A DNA stretch of 64,000 nucleotides from JACCZX01 sp963801035 (GCA_963801035.1 CAWDDF010000002.1:62001-126000); one strand, 5' to 3'. Counted from the first letter of the stretch, positions 26,885 through 37,407 are shown. Made by a program: numbers and translations. Notes: generated from the sequence alone by a model not told the origin.

Positions 26885-27044
26885 CCGTTGAGTTTAACGG
26901 CCTGATACCAGCGAGCATTTGTCAAGGTTCGCCGGCACTAACTTGACCCATAAAAGCGCGGATTAGGCTGAGCGCGCGATCGCACTCAAGGGGTATCGAA
27001 TCGAGTCAGAGAGACCGATACAGTGCTGTCAACTAGGAGGCACG

Positions 27045-27405
27045 ATGAATTGGGCAACGTTGCTGTACGCACCCGTCGGAGACTTGCTGTGGAAGAAAAA
27101 GCAGGACCTGCGCCTGCGCGAAACCAACAAGCCAGCGATCGGCGCAACGATTTGCTGCTCCGGCATGCGAATGTCGGTGCAGGCCGGTCTAAGTGACGAT
27201 TTGTGGCACTGGCTGGTCAGTCTGGGCTGGCGCGAGCTGGCGCTCGGGCGAAAACCGCCTGCAGCTGAAGCCGCTGCCTACAACGCTGATAACTAAGCTA
27301 TTCGACTCACAGCCCGAGGAGTACGAGCGCGTCTTGACGAGCGCGATACGGCACATTACGCGCCGTCCTTCGGCAAAGCAGGCTGAGCGCGTCGCTGTTT
27401 CTTAG
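27045..27405 (+). pseudogene. Small hypothetical gene, frame-broken paralogue of the next gene
   Basis: The ATG has a strong GGAGG site (AACTAGGAGGCACG). The first 66 codons read MNWATLLYAPVGDLL... to SDDLWHWLVSLGWREL. The frame then stops at 27296, but from about 27250 the +1 frame continues the similarity (NRLQLKPLPTTLITKLFD, ERVLTSAI) to the neighbour's RYRDIPSAYVTRLID and ERARVMEVAI. Removing one base gives a 119-codon gene ending at 27405. It is either a decayed duplicate or a victim of a sequence error. Function unknown. Confidence 0.7.
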
Positions 27406-27493
27406 CAAAAATCAACGTTTCCTCTAACAGATTCGGGGGATACAGCGCGGTAGAACCGACGCTAAAGTCCGCGGATCGTTGGAGGTTGTTATC

Positions 27494-27895
27494 TTGGAAC
27501 TCGATTTCGTTGCGCACGTCCGCGACCAAGTTCGAACATTGTTGAGGATCCGGTGCGAGCGCGACATTCCCTCGGAGAGCAGTAAGCCGCCTTTTGGCTC
27601 CAAGCTGTTCTGTGGCGACATTCGGATGACCGTCCGCAGTGGCATGAGCGATCAGCTTTGGCGTTGGCTGCTTGATCAAGGTTGGCGCGAAGTGCCGGTG
27701 CGTATAGATCGGCGCCGCTACCGAGATATTCCTAGCGCGTATGTCACTCGATTGATCGATGCGGTGGCAAATGAAGAGCGCGCCCGAGTGATGGAAGTTG
27801 CTATTGCCAATGCGCAATATCGGCCGCGCATGACGCGCGATGGCCGCATCATCCCCGTACGCAAGAGTCGATCCGAAAAGGGCGATCAGCCCTGA
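27494..27895 (+). CDS. Small hypothetical protein, intact paralogue of the preceding gene
   Basis: A 133-residue protein of unknown function. It shares with the gene just upstream the core IRMTVRSGMSDQLWRWLLDQ followed by GWRE, then a C-terminal helix. The start is TTG 27494, selected because GGAGG (27481-27485) lies eight bases upstream; TTG 27479 is less likely. It is basic at the C-terminus with no signal peptide or membrane segment. Its end overlaps the end of the convergent acyl-CoA ligase gene by ten bases. Confidence 0.65.
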   Translation: MELDFVAHVRDQVRTLLRIRCERDIPSESSKPPFGSKLFCGDIRMTVRSGMSDQLWRWLLDQGWREVPVRIDRRRYRDIPSAYVTRLIDAVANEERARVMEVAIANAQYRPRMTRDGRIIPVRKSRSEKGDQP

Positions 27896-29557
27896 GCGTT
27901 GTTGCTCGCGCGTTCTGTCGCACGCGTTTTCTCGAGCTCGCGCAATATTCTCCGCTGCACCTTGCCGGTCGTCGTCATCGGCAGCTCGCGGATGAATTCG
28001 ATTTCCTTCGGATACTCGTAAGGCGCCAGCTTGCCGCGCACGTGCAATTGCAATTCCTCGATCAACCCCGATGATGCGCTCGTAGCCGGCGGCCAGCACG
28101 ACGAAGGCTTTGACCAGCGCACCGCGTTCGATATCGGGCTTCGGCACGACTGCTGCATTCGCGACCGCTGGGTGCTTGACCAGGCAATTCTCGATCTCGC
28201 TTGGTCCGATTCTGTAACCCGCCGCCTTGAACATGTCGTCTGCGCGGCCTTGGTACCAGAGATAGCCATTGCGATCCACGCTCGCCAGATCACCGGTGCG
28301 GCACCAGTCGCCGGTGAACTTTTTCCGAGTCGCATCCGAGTTGCGCCAGTACTCGAGAAAGAAGATCGGATCGCGGTCGCCGTGAATATCGCACCGATGG
28401 ATCGCGACCTCGCCCGTCGCGCCCGCCGCCACTTCATTTCCGTCATCGTCGATGACGGCGACTCGATGCCCCGGATACGGCCGACCCATGCTGCCCGCGC
28501 GCGCTGGCCACTTTTGATACGAGTTGCCGACGATGTAATTCATCTCCGTCTGGCCGAACATTTCGTTGACAGTCACGCCAAGCGCATCGCGGCACCAATC
28601 GAATACCGTTTGACCCACCGCCTCCCCGGCGCTCATTAAAGAACGCAGCTTTAGCTGATACGTCGCGCGCGGTTCAGGTATCGACTTCATCATCATCTTC
28701 AGCGCAGTCGGAAACAGGAATGCGCTGGTGACGCCATGCCGCTGCATCAGCTCGAAAGCGCGTTCGGCACCAAAGCGGCCGCGATAACCGACGATCGGAA
28801 ATCCGAAATACATCGTCGGCAGCAGCGCGTCCATCAGACCTCCGGTCCAGGCCCAATCCGCCGGCGACCAGAACACATCGCCGGGCTGCGGAAACCAGTT
28901 GTGCGAGGCGACGAAGCCGGGCAGATTGCCGATCAGCGCGCGATGTGGCATCAACGCGCCTTTTGGCGGGCCCGTCGTGCCACTGGTGTAGATCAGCAGC
29001 GCCGGGTCATCGGCCAGCGTTGTCGCCGGCAAATAAGAATCGCGATGGCGTCCGAGCAGCGAACTCCACGCGTGCCAGACCACGTTCGTGTCCGAGTCGC
29101 CGACGACGATCAGATGATGCAGATTGGGGCAGCGTGCTTGCACCTCCTCGATTGTTGCCAGCGCGGTTGCGTCAACAATTGCCACGACCGCGTCGCTGTC
29201 CTGCAGCCGGTATTCAAGAGCGTCTGGCCCGAATAACAAGGACAGCGGCATCGCGACCGCACCCATCTGGTAAACGGCGATGTGGGTGATCGCGGTTTCT
29301 GCGCACTGCGGCAATACGATTGCCACACGCTCGCCGCGTTTGACGCCAAGTGCCTGCAGTGCATTCGACAATCGGTTCGCATCGGCTTGCAGCGCTGCGT
29401 AGGTGAAGGAAGCGCGCAACCCAGTGTCGTCTTCGTAGTGCAGCGCGATGCGCGTGGTCTCCTGCGACCATCGGCGGCAGCAGGCCTCCGCGATATTGAA
29501 TTCACGCGGCACATACCACCGAAAGTTGTCGTACAGCGCGCGGTACTGGTCGCGCAT
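27886..29557 (-). CDS. AMP-binding acyl-CoA ligase (acetyl-CoA synthetase-like), frame broken
   Basis: An ANL-superfamily ligase that forms acyl-adenylate and then acyl-CoA. The P-loop-like LLIYTSGTTGPPKGALMPH, the NEMFGQTE motif and GDWCRTGDLASVDRNGY are intact. The C-terminal catalytic lysine segment (ELPMTTTGKVQRRILREL) lies in another frame: one extra base near 28077-28082 breaks the gene after VVLAAGYE. Corrected length is 556 residues. The start is ATG 29557, with GGAG eight bases upstream. The substrate is probably a short or medium acyl acid (inference). Divergent from the hydrolase gene. Confidence 0.85.
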
Positions 29558-29633
29558 CGGCTTCTCCGACGAAGAACTCGAATACTCCTTCCTATAATCG
29601 CCGAACAGTCGCGTAGGCGCAAACGCCCCTCTA

Positions 29634-30546
29634 ATGACGCCGTCACGGTCCCGATTCATCAATGTTCGTGGGCTTCGCTATCACCTGCGTGAATGGGGTG
29701 ACGCTGAGGCTGATGCCGAGCACACGCTGCTGATGCTGCACGGCTGGATGGACGTGTCGGCGTCGTTTCAGTTCGTTGTCGATGCGCTCGGTCGTGGATG
29801 GCGAGTCGTTGCCCCGGATTGGCGGGGATTCGGTCGGACCGATCGCACACCGACGCGATTGCTACTGGTACCCGGATTACCTAGCCGATCTCGAATTCAT
29901 TTTGGACGACGTCGTCGGACAGGCGTCGGCCTGGCTGATAGGTCACAGCATGGGAGCCAACGTCGCACTGATGTATGCCGGTGCTCGGCCACAACGTGTA
30001 CGTGCGGTCGTCAATCTCGAAGGCTTTGGCTTGCGCCCAACCCGACCCGCGCAGGCACCGGGCCGCTACGCGCAGTGGATCGATCAGTTGAAACAGGGTG
30101 GAGCGCTGCGTGACTACGCGTCGCAACAGGAGGTCGCCGCACGCCTGATGAAGAACAACCCGCGGCTGTCGGCCGAACGCGCAGCGTTTCTCGCGCAGCA
30201 CTGGTCGGAGCCTGATGGCGCCGGACGTTTCCGTATCGCTGGGGATCCTGCGCATCGTATCGTCAACCCCACGCTGTATCGAATCGATGAAGTGCTCGCG
30301 TGCTGGAAGAGCGTCGAGTGTCCGGTGCTTTGGGTGCAGGGAGCGCAGACAGACGTGCTGCAGCACGTCGGTGAGGATCGCAGTGCGGCGCTGAAGGAAG
30401 TCGAGATTCGAAAAGCTGCGCTGAGGAAGGTGCAGAGCGCAGTCGTTGATGATGCGGGTCACATGTTGCATCACGATCAACCGGGCGAAGTCGCACGGCT
30501 GATCGAGGAATTCTTACGGCGATGTGACCAGACTGACAAGCCCTAG
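29634..30546 (+). CDS. Alpha/beta hydrolase, frame broken
   Basis: An alpha/beta-hydrolase-fold enzyme. The oxyanion-hole strand LLMLHGWMDVSASF and the APDWRGFG turn are in the first frame; the nucleophile elbow GHSMGAN and the catalytic His (DDAGHMLHHDQP) are in the next. One extra base near 29853-29856 separates them, between RTDRTPT and the continuation CYWYPDYLADLEF. Corrected length is 303 residues, with Ser, Asp and His positions retained. The substrate is unknown. Confidence 0.85.
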
Positions 30547-30555
30547 AATGCTTTG

Positions 30556-31422
30556 ATGCCCGACACCATCCGTGCCGGCGTTCACTCGGTGCGCGCCGAC
30601 CTTCATTCGCATTCATTCCATTCGGACGGGACGATGTCGCCCGGCGATGTCGCGCGGCGTGCCGCCGACCAAGGTGTCGAGTTGTATGCGTTAACCGATC
30701 ACGACGAAGTGGTGGGCCTGGCGGAGGCGAAGGCTGCTGCTGCCGAACGCTCGCTGGCGTTTGTTCCGGGCGTTGAGGTGTCAGTGACCTGGGGCAAGAC
30801 CACCGTTCACATCGTCGGCCTCGGCGTAAACAGCGAGGACGCGACGTTGCTGGAACGGCTTGCCTACGTCAGGTCAGGTCGAACCCGGCGCGCGCAGGAG
30901 ATCGATGCGAGCCTGGCGGCGGCCGGAATCGGCGGTGCGCTCGAGGGCGCACTGCGTCATGCAGAGAATCCACGCATGATCGGCCGGACACACTTTGCGC
31001 GATTTCTGGTTGAACAGGGTGTGTGCCGCGACGTGCGCGACGTGTTCAAGCGCTACCTGGTCGAGGGCAAGCCGGGTTACGTGCCGCATCGCTGGGCCAC
31101 GTTGGCTGAAGCCGTCGACATGATCGGTGACGCGGGTGGTGTCGCGGTCGTCGCGCATCCGGCGCGTTACCGGTTCGACGAGCTTGCCTTGCACACGATG
31201 CTCGAAGAGTTCCGTGATGTGGGCGGTAAGGCGCTGGAAGTCGTGACGAGCAATCACACGCCCGAAGATGTGCGCCGCTTCACCAAGCTCGCGCTCGAGT
31301 TCGGTTTCGAAGCATCGAGTGGGAGTGACTTTCACGGCCCCGGAGAATCGGCGAATGTCGAGCTAGGCCGCGTCGCACCGCTGGCACCGGAGTTAACGCC
31401 GGTGTGGCACCGGTTCCTCTAG
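30556..31422 (+). CDS. PHP-domain phosphoesterase (RNase AM / YciV-like)
   Basis: A 288-residue metal-dependent phosphoesterase with the PHP motifs: ADLHSHSFHSDG (H17, H19), LTDHDEV, PGVEVS, and the C-terminal SGSDFH. Relatives remove 3',5'-bisphosphate from nucleotides or trim RNA 5' ends. The start is ATG 30556; a TTG lies one codon upstream. It lies directly before yciO, a frequent partner in Beta- and Gammaproteobacteria. Confidence 0.9.
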   Translation: MPDTIRAGVHSVRADLHSHSFHSDGTMSPGDVARRAADQGVELYALTDHDEVVGLAEAKAAAAERSLAFVPGVEVSVTWGKTTVHIVGLGVNSEDATLLERLAYVRSGRTRRAQEIDASLAAAGIGGALEGALRHAENPRMIGRTHFARFLVEQGVCRDVRDVFKRYLVEGKPGYVPHRWATLAEAVDMIGDAGGVAVVAHPARYRFDELALHTMLEEFRDVGGKALEVVTSNHTPEDVRRFTKLALEFGFEASSGSDFHGPGESANVELGRVAPLAPELTPVWHRFL

Positions 31423-31434
31423 AAATTCTCAGCC

Positions 31435-32077
31435 GTGGCGCAACTATTTTCGATCCATCCGATCGATCCGCAGGTGCGCTTGCTGCGCCAGGCGGCGCAG
31501 ATTCTCGATCACGGCGGTGTCGGCGCGATTCCCACCGACTCATGCTACGCACTAGCGTGTCACCTGGATGACCGTGCAGCGGTCGATCGTATTCGCGCCA
31601 TTCGCCGCATCGACGATCGCCATTTGCTGACGTTGATGTGCCGCGATCTGTCGGATATCGGGCAATACGCGAAGGTCGATAACCGCCGCTATCGTCTGCT
31701 GAAAAACGCAACACCGGGGCCGTACACGCTGATTCTGGAAGCGACGAAGGAAGTACCGCGACGTCTGTCGCACCCGTCACGCAAAGACGATCGGGCTGCG
31801 TGTGCCCGACCATCGGGTCGCGCTCGGTTTGCTCGATGTGCTGGGACAGCCGCTGCTGACGACAACATTGCAGTTGCCGGGCGACGAGCTGCCGCTCAAT
31901 GAAGGCGAACATATCCGCGAACGGCTCGATCACCAGATCGACTTCGTGCTCGATGCAGGTGCGTGCGGTCTGCAACCGACGACGATTGTCGATCTCACTG
32001 GCGCAGAAGCGGTGTTGGTGCGGCAAGGGCGAGGGCGACATCGCCGCGCTCGGTCTCGTAGCCGGAGATCACGCTGA
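31435..32077 (+). CDS. YciO/Sua5-YrdC family protein, frame broken
   Basis: A protein of the Sua5/YrdC/YciO group, relatives of which make threonylcarbamoyl-AMP for tRNA t6A. The N-terminal HGGVGAIPTDSCYALACHLD and the central LLKNATPGPYTLILEAT are in one frame. The continuation (IGLRVPDHRVALGLLDVLGQ) is in the next, displaced by one extra A in AAA at 31783-31785. Corrected length is 213 residues, ending at tandem stops TGA-TAG (32075-32080). The KSxRxPxH-type loop is partly conserved. The YciO branch has weaker TsaC activity, so its role is uncertain. Confidence 0.85.
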
Positions 32078-32090
32078 TAGACTCGATTCG

Positions 32091-32720
32091 ATGGAAAACG
32101 CTCTGCAGTTGATCGCGGTGTACGCGATCCCGGTGCTCTTTGCGATCACGGTTCACGAAGCGTCGCACGGTTATGTGGCTCGCATGCTGGGCGACAACAC
32201 GGCGTACGTCCTCGGTCGTGTGACGCTAAACCCTGTCAAGCACATCGATCCGATCGGTACGCTCGCGGTACCACTCGCCATGGTGATCTTGACCGGCTTC
32301 ATGTTCGGCTGGGCCAAGCCCGTGCCGGTCGACTGGGCAAGCTTGCGTAACCCGAAGCGCGACATGATCTGGGTTGCTGCGGCGGGACCTGGTGTCAATC
32401 TGATAATGGCAATTTTGTGGGCCATTTTCTTTAGCGTGCTGCGAATGTCCGGCGTCGAAGAGCGGTTCTTCTTCGAAGTGGCTCGCGCGGGGATACAGGT
32501 GAACCTGGTGTTCATGGCGCTGAACTTGCTGCCGATTCCACCACTCGACGGCGGTCGCATTGTCAGTGGCTTGCTGCCCAATCAGCTTTCGATTGCGTAT
32601 TCGCGCATCGAGCCGTTCGGACTGTTCATCATCATCGGCCTGATGGTGAGCGGCGCGCTGAGCTTTCTGCTGCGGCCTTTTCTGGCCGCTGGCGAAGCGA
32701 TCGTGCGCCTGTTCGTCTGA
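32091..32720 (+). CDS. Site-2 protease family (M50) membrane metalloprotease
   Basis: A 209-residue polytopic membrane protein. The zinc motif HEASH is at residues 22-26 and the second metal-site motif LDGGRIV near residue 158. It resembles the compact group of intramembrane proteases without a PDZ domain, often next to trpS in Betaproteobacteria. Substrates are unknown. The start is ATG 32091; the same frame is open upstream through yciO, which is accidental. Confidence 0.9.
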   Translation: MENALQLIAVYAIPVLFAITVHEASHGYVARMLGDNTAYVLGRVTLNPVKHIDPIGTLAVPLAMVILTGFMFGWAKPVPVDWASLRNPKRDMIWVAAAGPGVNLIMAILWAIFFSVLRMSGVEERFFFEVARAGIQVNLVFMALNLLPIPPLDGGRIVSGLLPNQLSIAYSRIEPFGLFIIIGLMVSGALSFLLRPFLAAGEAIVRLFV

Positions 32721-32726
32721 CGCTCA

Positions 32727-33932
32727 ATGTTGTTCAGCGAGCGGGTTCTCTCCGGCATGCGCCCAACGGGCGCAATGCATCTTGGTCACTATCACGGTGT
32801 ACTGAAAAACTGGGTGCGATTGCAGGACGAGTACCCGTGTCTTTTCTTTGTCGCCGACTGGCACGCGTTAACTACGCACTACGACCAGACGCAGCGCATC
32901 AGCGCTGACGGTTGGGACATGGTCATCGACTGGCTGGCGTCGGCGTCGATCCGGCAAAGGCGACGATTTTTATTCAATCGCAGGTACCCGAGCATGCGGA
33001 GCTCTTCCTGCTGCTGGGTATGGTCACACCGCTTGGTTGGCTTGAGCGTGTGCCGACCTACAAGGATCAGCAGCAGCAACTGTCCGACCGCGATTTGTCG
33101 ACGTATGGCTTTCTCGGCTACCCGCTGATGCAGGCGGCGGACATCCTCGTTTATCGCTCGACACTGGTGCCCGTGGGCGAGGATCAGGTGCCGCACATCG
33201 AGATGACGCGCGAGATCGCACGCCGCTTCAATCATGTGTTTGGTGCCGAGCCAGATTTCGAGGTCAAGGCGAAAGGCGGCGGTCCGCAAGCTCGGCCCGC
33301 AGGCGAAGCGATTCGCCGAGCTGCGCGTTCAGTTTCAGCAGGAAGGTCATGCCGATGCGTTGCGCGATGCGCGCCGCATCGTCGAAGAAGCTGACTCATT
33401 GCCATTGGAAGACCGCGAGCGGCTGTACGGCTACGCCGAAGGCGCGCACCGCGTGATTCTTCCAGAGCCTGCTGCGTTGCTGACGAAGGTATCGCGGATG
33501 CCGGGGCTCGACGGCCGACGGATGTCGAAGAGCTACAACAATTCGATTGCGCTGCGCGAAGACCCGGAATCGGTGACGAAGAAAATACGCACGATGCCGA
33601 CCGATCCCGCTCGCGTGCGTCGTATCGATCCCGGCGAGCCCGAGCGTTGCCCGGTGTGGCCGCTGCATCTCGTCTATTCCGACGAAGCAACGCAGCAGTG
33701 GGTACAGACCGGATGCCGGACAGCGGGCATCGGTTGCCTGGAGTGCAAGCAGCCGGTGATCGATGCGATCGTGCGCGAGCTCGCTCCGTTGCGCGAACGC
33801 GCGCAGCGCTATCTCGATAATCCCGCCCTGGTCCGCGATATCGTGGCGGATGGCTGTGACAAAGCGCGAGCGATGGCTAACGAGACGATGCGCGAAGTGC
33901 GAGCAGCGATGGGACTGGTCAGCGACCAGTGA
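32727..33932 (+). CDS. trpS: Tryptophan-tRNA ligase, two frame breaks
   Basis: The class I aminoacyl-tRNA synthetase charging tRNA-Trp. The HIGH-type motif is MHLGHYHG in the N-terminal frame, and the KMSKS motif RMSKSYNN is in the C-terminal frame. A base is missing near 32938 (before GVDPAKATIFIQSQVPEH), and an extra A is present in AAA at 33272-33274 (before VRKLGPQAKRFAEL). The two offset each other, giving 401 codons. The enzyme is essential and usually single-copy, so sequence error is more likely than decay. It carries an insertion in the C-terminal half, as in several proteobacterial TrpS of about 400 residues. Confidence 0.9.
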
Positions 33933-34535
33933 TCGCTGACGCACCATCGGCCTGGGTAGCTCGCTGGACCGCGCACCTCGCCGTTGGTAACTCGGCTCTT
34001 GGACCTGGCGTGCGGCGGCGGGCGGCACACGCGGTTACTCGCGTCGCGCGGTTGCAAAGTCACGGCGGTGGATAGCGATAGTTCAGTTGCCGATGCCTTG
34101 GCAGCTGATCCGAACGTTGAATTCCTGCAGGCCGATCTGGAAGCGGCCGCCTGGCCTCTGCCGGGAAGGCAGTTTGACGCGGTCATCGTCACAAACTATC
34201 TGCACCGCCCCCTCTTTGCAGCAATAAAAAGTTCGCTCGCGCCGGGCGGCCTGTTGATCTACGAAACTTTCGCGGCCGGCAACGCGTCCTTTGGCAGGCC
34301 GAGCAATCCCGATTATCTGCTGCGACCGCGCGAGTTGCTCGAAGTGTTCGGCACCGACATGCGCGTACTTGCATTCGAAGACGGATTCATCGAACAACCG
34401 AAGCCCGCGATGGTGCAGCGGATTGCGGCGCGCAACGCCAGCGCCCGATGCCGCACTGGCCGCCGAACGGTGCCATTTGTAACGCCCGTTCACGCGTCGC
34501 CCGCCTGTAGAATCCCGCGCTTCTTTGGGGCGTAA
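33929..34535 (+). CDS. SAM-dependent methyltransferase, frame broken
   Basis: A class I methyltransferase. Motif I LLDLACGGGRHTRLLASRG binds SAM, with VTAVDSD as the following acidic strand and PGGLLIYETF in the later core. The N-terminal 21 residues (DAPSAWVARWTAHL) lie in another frame; one extra base near 33993 joins them. Corrected length is 201 residues starting at GTG 33929, which overlaps the trpS stop. Relatives are of TehB type; the substrate is unknown. The last 25 residues look irregular and could hide a further indel. Confidence 0.75.
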
Positions 34536-35456
34536 ATGCAGGGCATGATCAAAGGCAGTCTCGTTGCGATTGTGTCGCCGATGCACGGCGACGGCTCGCT
34601 CGACCTCGACGCTTATCGCCGTCTGATCGACTGGCACGTTACGGAGGGAACCAACGCGATCGTCGCGGTAGGCACTACCGGCGAGTCGCCGACGGTGACG
34701 CCAAGCGAACATGGAGAGCTGATCCGCGTCGCCGTCGAAGCCGCAGCCGGCCGTATTCCTGTTATCGCAGGGACTGGAGGTAACTCCACCGCGGAGGCGA
34801 TCGAACTGACGCGCCACGCGAAGCAGGTCGGCGCCGACGCCACGCTGCAGGTCGTGCCCTACTACAACAAGCCCACGCAGGAAGGGCTGTATCAGCACTT
34901 TCGCAAGATCGCCGAGACGGTCGATCTACCGGTAATTCTGTACAACGTGCCCGGGCGTACGGTGGCGGATCTCGCGACCGAAACGACGTTACGGCTTTCG
35001 CAGATTCCGGGAATCATCGGACTGAAGGATGCGACCAGCGACATAGCGCGGGGCGCTGAGTTGTTGAAGCATCTGCCGTCCAACTTTGCGCTGTACAGCG
35101 GCAACGACGACACCGCGCTTGCGTTGATGCTGCTCGGCGGTCATGGCGTTGTTTCGGTGACGGCGAACGTCGCGCCCCGGCAGATGTCTGAGCTGTGTGC
35201 CGCGGCATTGGCAGGCGATTTGAAGCGGGCGCGCAAGATCAATGCGCAGTTGTTGCCGCTGCATTTCAAACTGTTCGTCGAGCCCAACCCGGTCCCGGTC
35301 AAGTGGGCGCTGGCAAAAGCGGGCCGCATCGAGGGTGGGCTGCGCTTGCCGCTGGTGCCGCTTTCGAAACAGAACGAGGCCGTCGTGCACGGTGCGCTAC
35401 AGGAAGCAGGATGCTGGAGTTCGTTGCAGGAGTTGGAACATGAGTCGATCAAATAG
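34536..35456 (+). CDS. dapA: 4-hydroxy-tetrahydrodipicolinate synthase
   Basis: A 306-residue cytoplasmic enzyme condensing pyruvate with aspartate semialdehyde in lysine and peptidoglycan synthesis. The Schiff-base lysine is K164 (IGLKDAT), with the YNVPGRT tyrosine before it and VGTTGESPT near the N-terminus. The start is ATG 34536; ATG 34545 is an alternative closer to many homologues. A TAGAAT -10-like hexamer lies at 34508-34513. The end overlaps the start of bamC by 17 bases, a common dapA-bamC coupling. Confidence 0.96.
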   Translation: MQGMIKGSLVAIVSPMHGDGSLDLDAYRRLIDWHVTEGTNAIVAVGTTGESPTVTPSEHGELIRVAVEAAAGRIPVIAGTGGNSTAEAIELTRHAKQVGADATLQVVPYYNKPTQEGLYQHFRKIAETVDLPVILYNVPGRTVADLATETTLRLSQIPGIIGLKDATSDIARGAELLKHLPSNFALYSGNDDTALALMLLGGHGVVSVTANVAPRQMSELCAAALAGDLKRARKINAQLLPLHFKLFVEPNPVPVKWALAKAGRIEGGLRLPLVPLSKQNEAVVHGALQEAGCWSSLQELEHESIK

Positions 35457-36630
35457 CGCGCGCAACGCCGCGTCCTTCACTGCAGTTCTGGTGGCGGCGT
35501 CGCTCGCAGGTTGCTCGTGGACCGGCAGCATTTTCACGTCGGACAAGGTGCAATACGAAACGGCGAAAACACGGCAGCCGCTCGAAGTACCGCCTGACTT
35601 GTCGCAGTTGCCGCGTGACGAGCGATTCCTGGTGCCAGATCGGCCGCAAACTATTACTGCGTCGGGTCAGGGTCAGGGCCCGCGTCCGGGCGCAGGACCG
35701 GTATCGGCGAGCGCCCCGGTTGTGCCCGCTGGTTCCATAGCAAAGCTCGAGCGGGAAGGTAATCAGCGCTGGCTCGCGGTTAATCTTCCGCCTGAGAAGG
35801 CGTGGCCGGTGCTGCTCGACTTCTGGCCGAGCATCGGACTAAAGGTCGAAAAGGCCGATCCGAACGCAGGCGTGCTCGAAACCAACTGGGCCGAAAACCG
35901 CGCGAAGCTTCCACAGGACATCATTCGCCGCACGCTCGGCCGCGTTCTTGACTCCGTTTATTCGACGAACGAGCAAGACAAGTATCGCGCGCGCATCGAA
36001 CGCACGTCGCAAGGCACATCCGAGATCTACATCGCCCACCGCGGCATGGAAGAGGTCTACACCAGCCCGCAGCAGGATCGCACCGTATGGCAGCCGCGCG
36101 CTTCGGATCCCGAGCTCGAGGCTGAGATGCTGCAGCGGTTGTTGGTGCGCTTCGAACAGCCGACGAAGGCGGTTGTAGCGACGGCCCCGGCTGCCGGGTC
36201 TGCGACGAGTGTGACCGCGGCGGGTGCTGCGGCACCGTCTTCCGCGTCGCAGATTTCACGTGTCGTCAAGGGAAGCGACGGTCGCAGTGAGCGCGTCGAA
36301 GTGGATGAAGCGTTTGACCGCGCGTGGCGGCGTGTCGGTCTTGCGCTCGACCGCGGTGGCTTTACGGTTGAAGACCGCGATCGGGCGAAAGGGTTTTACT
36401 TCGTTCGCTACCTGGATCCGGACTTCGAAGCCAAGGCGAAATCCGAACAGGGATTCTTCAGCAAGCTGTTCGGTAAAGATAAGCCGATCCAGGCGCCGCA
36501 GTATCGGATTGGCGTTGCAGGCCAGAGCACGAGCAAGACCGACGTTCAGGTATTCGATTCGACCGGCAAGCCCGAACGCTCCGCGACCTCGGACCGCATT
36601 TTGAGTTTGCTGAACGAGCAACTGCGGTAA
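35440..36630 (+). CDS. bamC: Outer membrane assembly lipoprotein BamC
   Basis: A 396-residue lipoprotein of the BAM outer-membrane protein assembly complex. The signal peptide ends in the lipobox SLAGC with C25. Two helix-grip domains are visible (about residues 105-215 and 280-395) separated by an Ala/Thr-rich linker. The N-terminal unstructured segment PLEVPPDLSQLP is the BamD-binding type. The start ATG 35440 overlaps dapA. The next gene starts with GTG directly after its TAA. Confidence 0.92.
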   Translation: MSRSNSARNAASFTAVLVAASLAGCSWTGSIFTSDKVQYETAKTRQPLEVPPDLSQLPRDERFLVPDRPQTITASGQGQGPRPGAGPVSASAPVVPAGSIAKLEREGNQRWLAVNLPPEKAWPVLLDFWPSIGLKVEKADPNAGVLETNWAENRAKLPQDIIRRTLGRVLDSVYSTNEQDKYRARIERTSQGTSEIYIAHRGMEEVYTSPQQDRTVWQPRASDPELEAEMLQRLLVRFEQPTKAVVATAPAAGSATSVTAAGAAAPSSASQISRVVKGSDGRSERVEVDEAFDRAWRRVGLALDRGGFTVEDRDRAKGFYFVRYLDPDFEAKAKSEQGFFSKLFGKDKPIQAPQYRIGVAGQSTSKTDVQVFDSTGKPERSATSDRILSLLNEQLR

Positions 36631-37407
36631 GTGTTGCGTGTTTGTAGTCTAGGTTCAGGCAGCGGCGGCAATGCGCTAGTAGTTGAAGCGCGCGACGGAC
36701 TATTCATGTCGCGCGTTTTGGTCGACAACGGTTTTAACGTCAAGCAACTCGGCCGCCGCCTGGGGCGCGCCGGTCTGTCGCTGCGCGACATCGACGCCGT
36801 GATCGTCACGCACGAGCATTCCGATCATGCCGGTGGCGTAGCGCGCTTCGCATGCAAGGCGGGTATTCCCGTTTATTGCTCGCGCGGCACGGCGCGATCA
36901 TCGGGACTTGCGGACAGCGGCGTGGAGCTACACGCGTTGTATGCAGGGTCGCGCACCGAGCTCGGACCGCTGGCGATCGACCCCTATGCGGTGCCCCACG
37001 ACGCATCCGAGCCGCTGCAATTCGTTTTCAGCGACGGCGATCGCCGCGTCGGACTGCTGACGGATGCGGGCGAATGCAGTGACATCATCGTCCGTGCACT
37101 TAGCCGAGTACACGCGTTGCTGCTCGAGTGCAATCACGATGAGAGCATGCTGCACTCGGGCTCGTACCCAGCCTTCTTGAAAACGCGTATCGGCGGCGCG
37201 CTCGGCCATCTTTCGAATGGACAGGCCGCAAAGATCGTGCGGAAACTCGATTGCAGCCATCTGGGATGGATTGCGGCCGCCCATCTATCCAAAGTGAACA
37301 ACACGCCGTTTCTGGCTCAGCTGGCGTTGTCAGTCGCGCTGGACTGTCGCGTTAACGAAATTGCAGTGGCCGATCAAGACGACGGGCTCGGCTGGCGCGC
37401 GGTATAA
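36631..37407 (+). CDS. MBL-fold metallohydrolase (YycJ/WalJ-like)
   Basis: A 258-residue metallo-beta-lactamase-fold protein. The metal motif HEHSDH lies at residues 61-66, with a further Asp in LLTDAGECSD and His in AAHLSKVN. It resembles the YycJ/ExoDNase group, which may be 5'-exonucleases; this is family inference. The start is GTG right after bamC, so it is in the dapA-bamC unit. A bidirectional terminator follows at 37418-37447. Confidence 0.9.
   Translation: MLRVCSLGSGSGGNALVVEARDGLFMSRVLVDNGFNVKQLGRRLGRAGLSLRDIDAVIVTHEHSDHAGGVARFACKAGIPVYCSRGTARSSGLADSGVELHALYAGSRTELGPLAIDPYAVPHDASEPLQFVFSDGDRRVGLLTDAGECSDIIVRALSRVHALLLECNHDESMLHSGSYPAFLKTRIGGALGHLSNGQAAKIVRKLDCSHLGWIAAAHLSKVNNTPFLAQLALSVALDCRVNEIAVADQDDGLGWRAV

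Noticed and set aside
27356..29662. A 768-codon frame spanning the acyl-CoA ligase
   Set aside because: Its last third is out-of-frame translation after the break near 28080 and its first 35 codons lie upstream of a better supported ATG at 29557.
31899..32720. Apparent YciO-M50 protease fusion
   Set aside because: The frame is open by accident. yciO ends at tandem TGA-TAG (32075-32080) in its own frame and the protease has a proper start at 32091.
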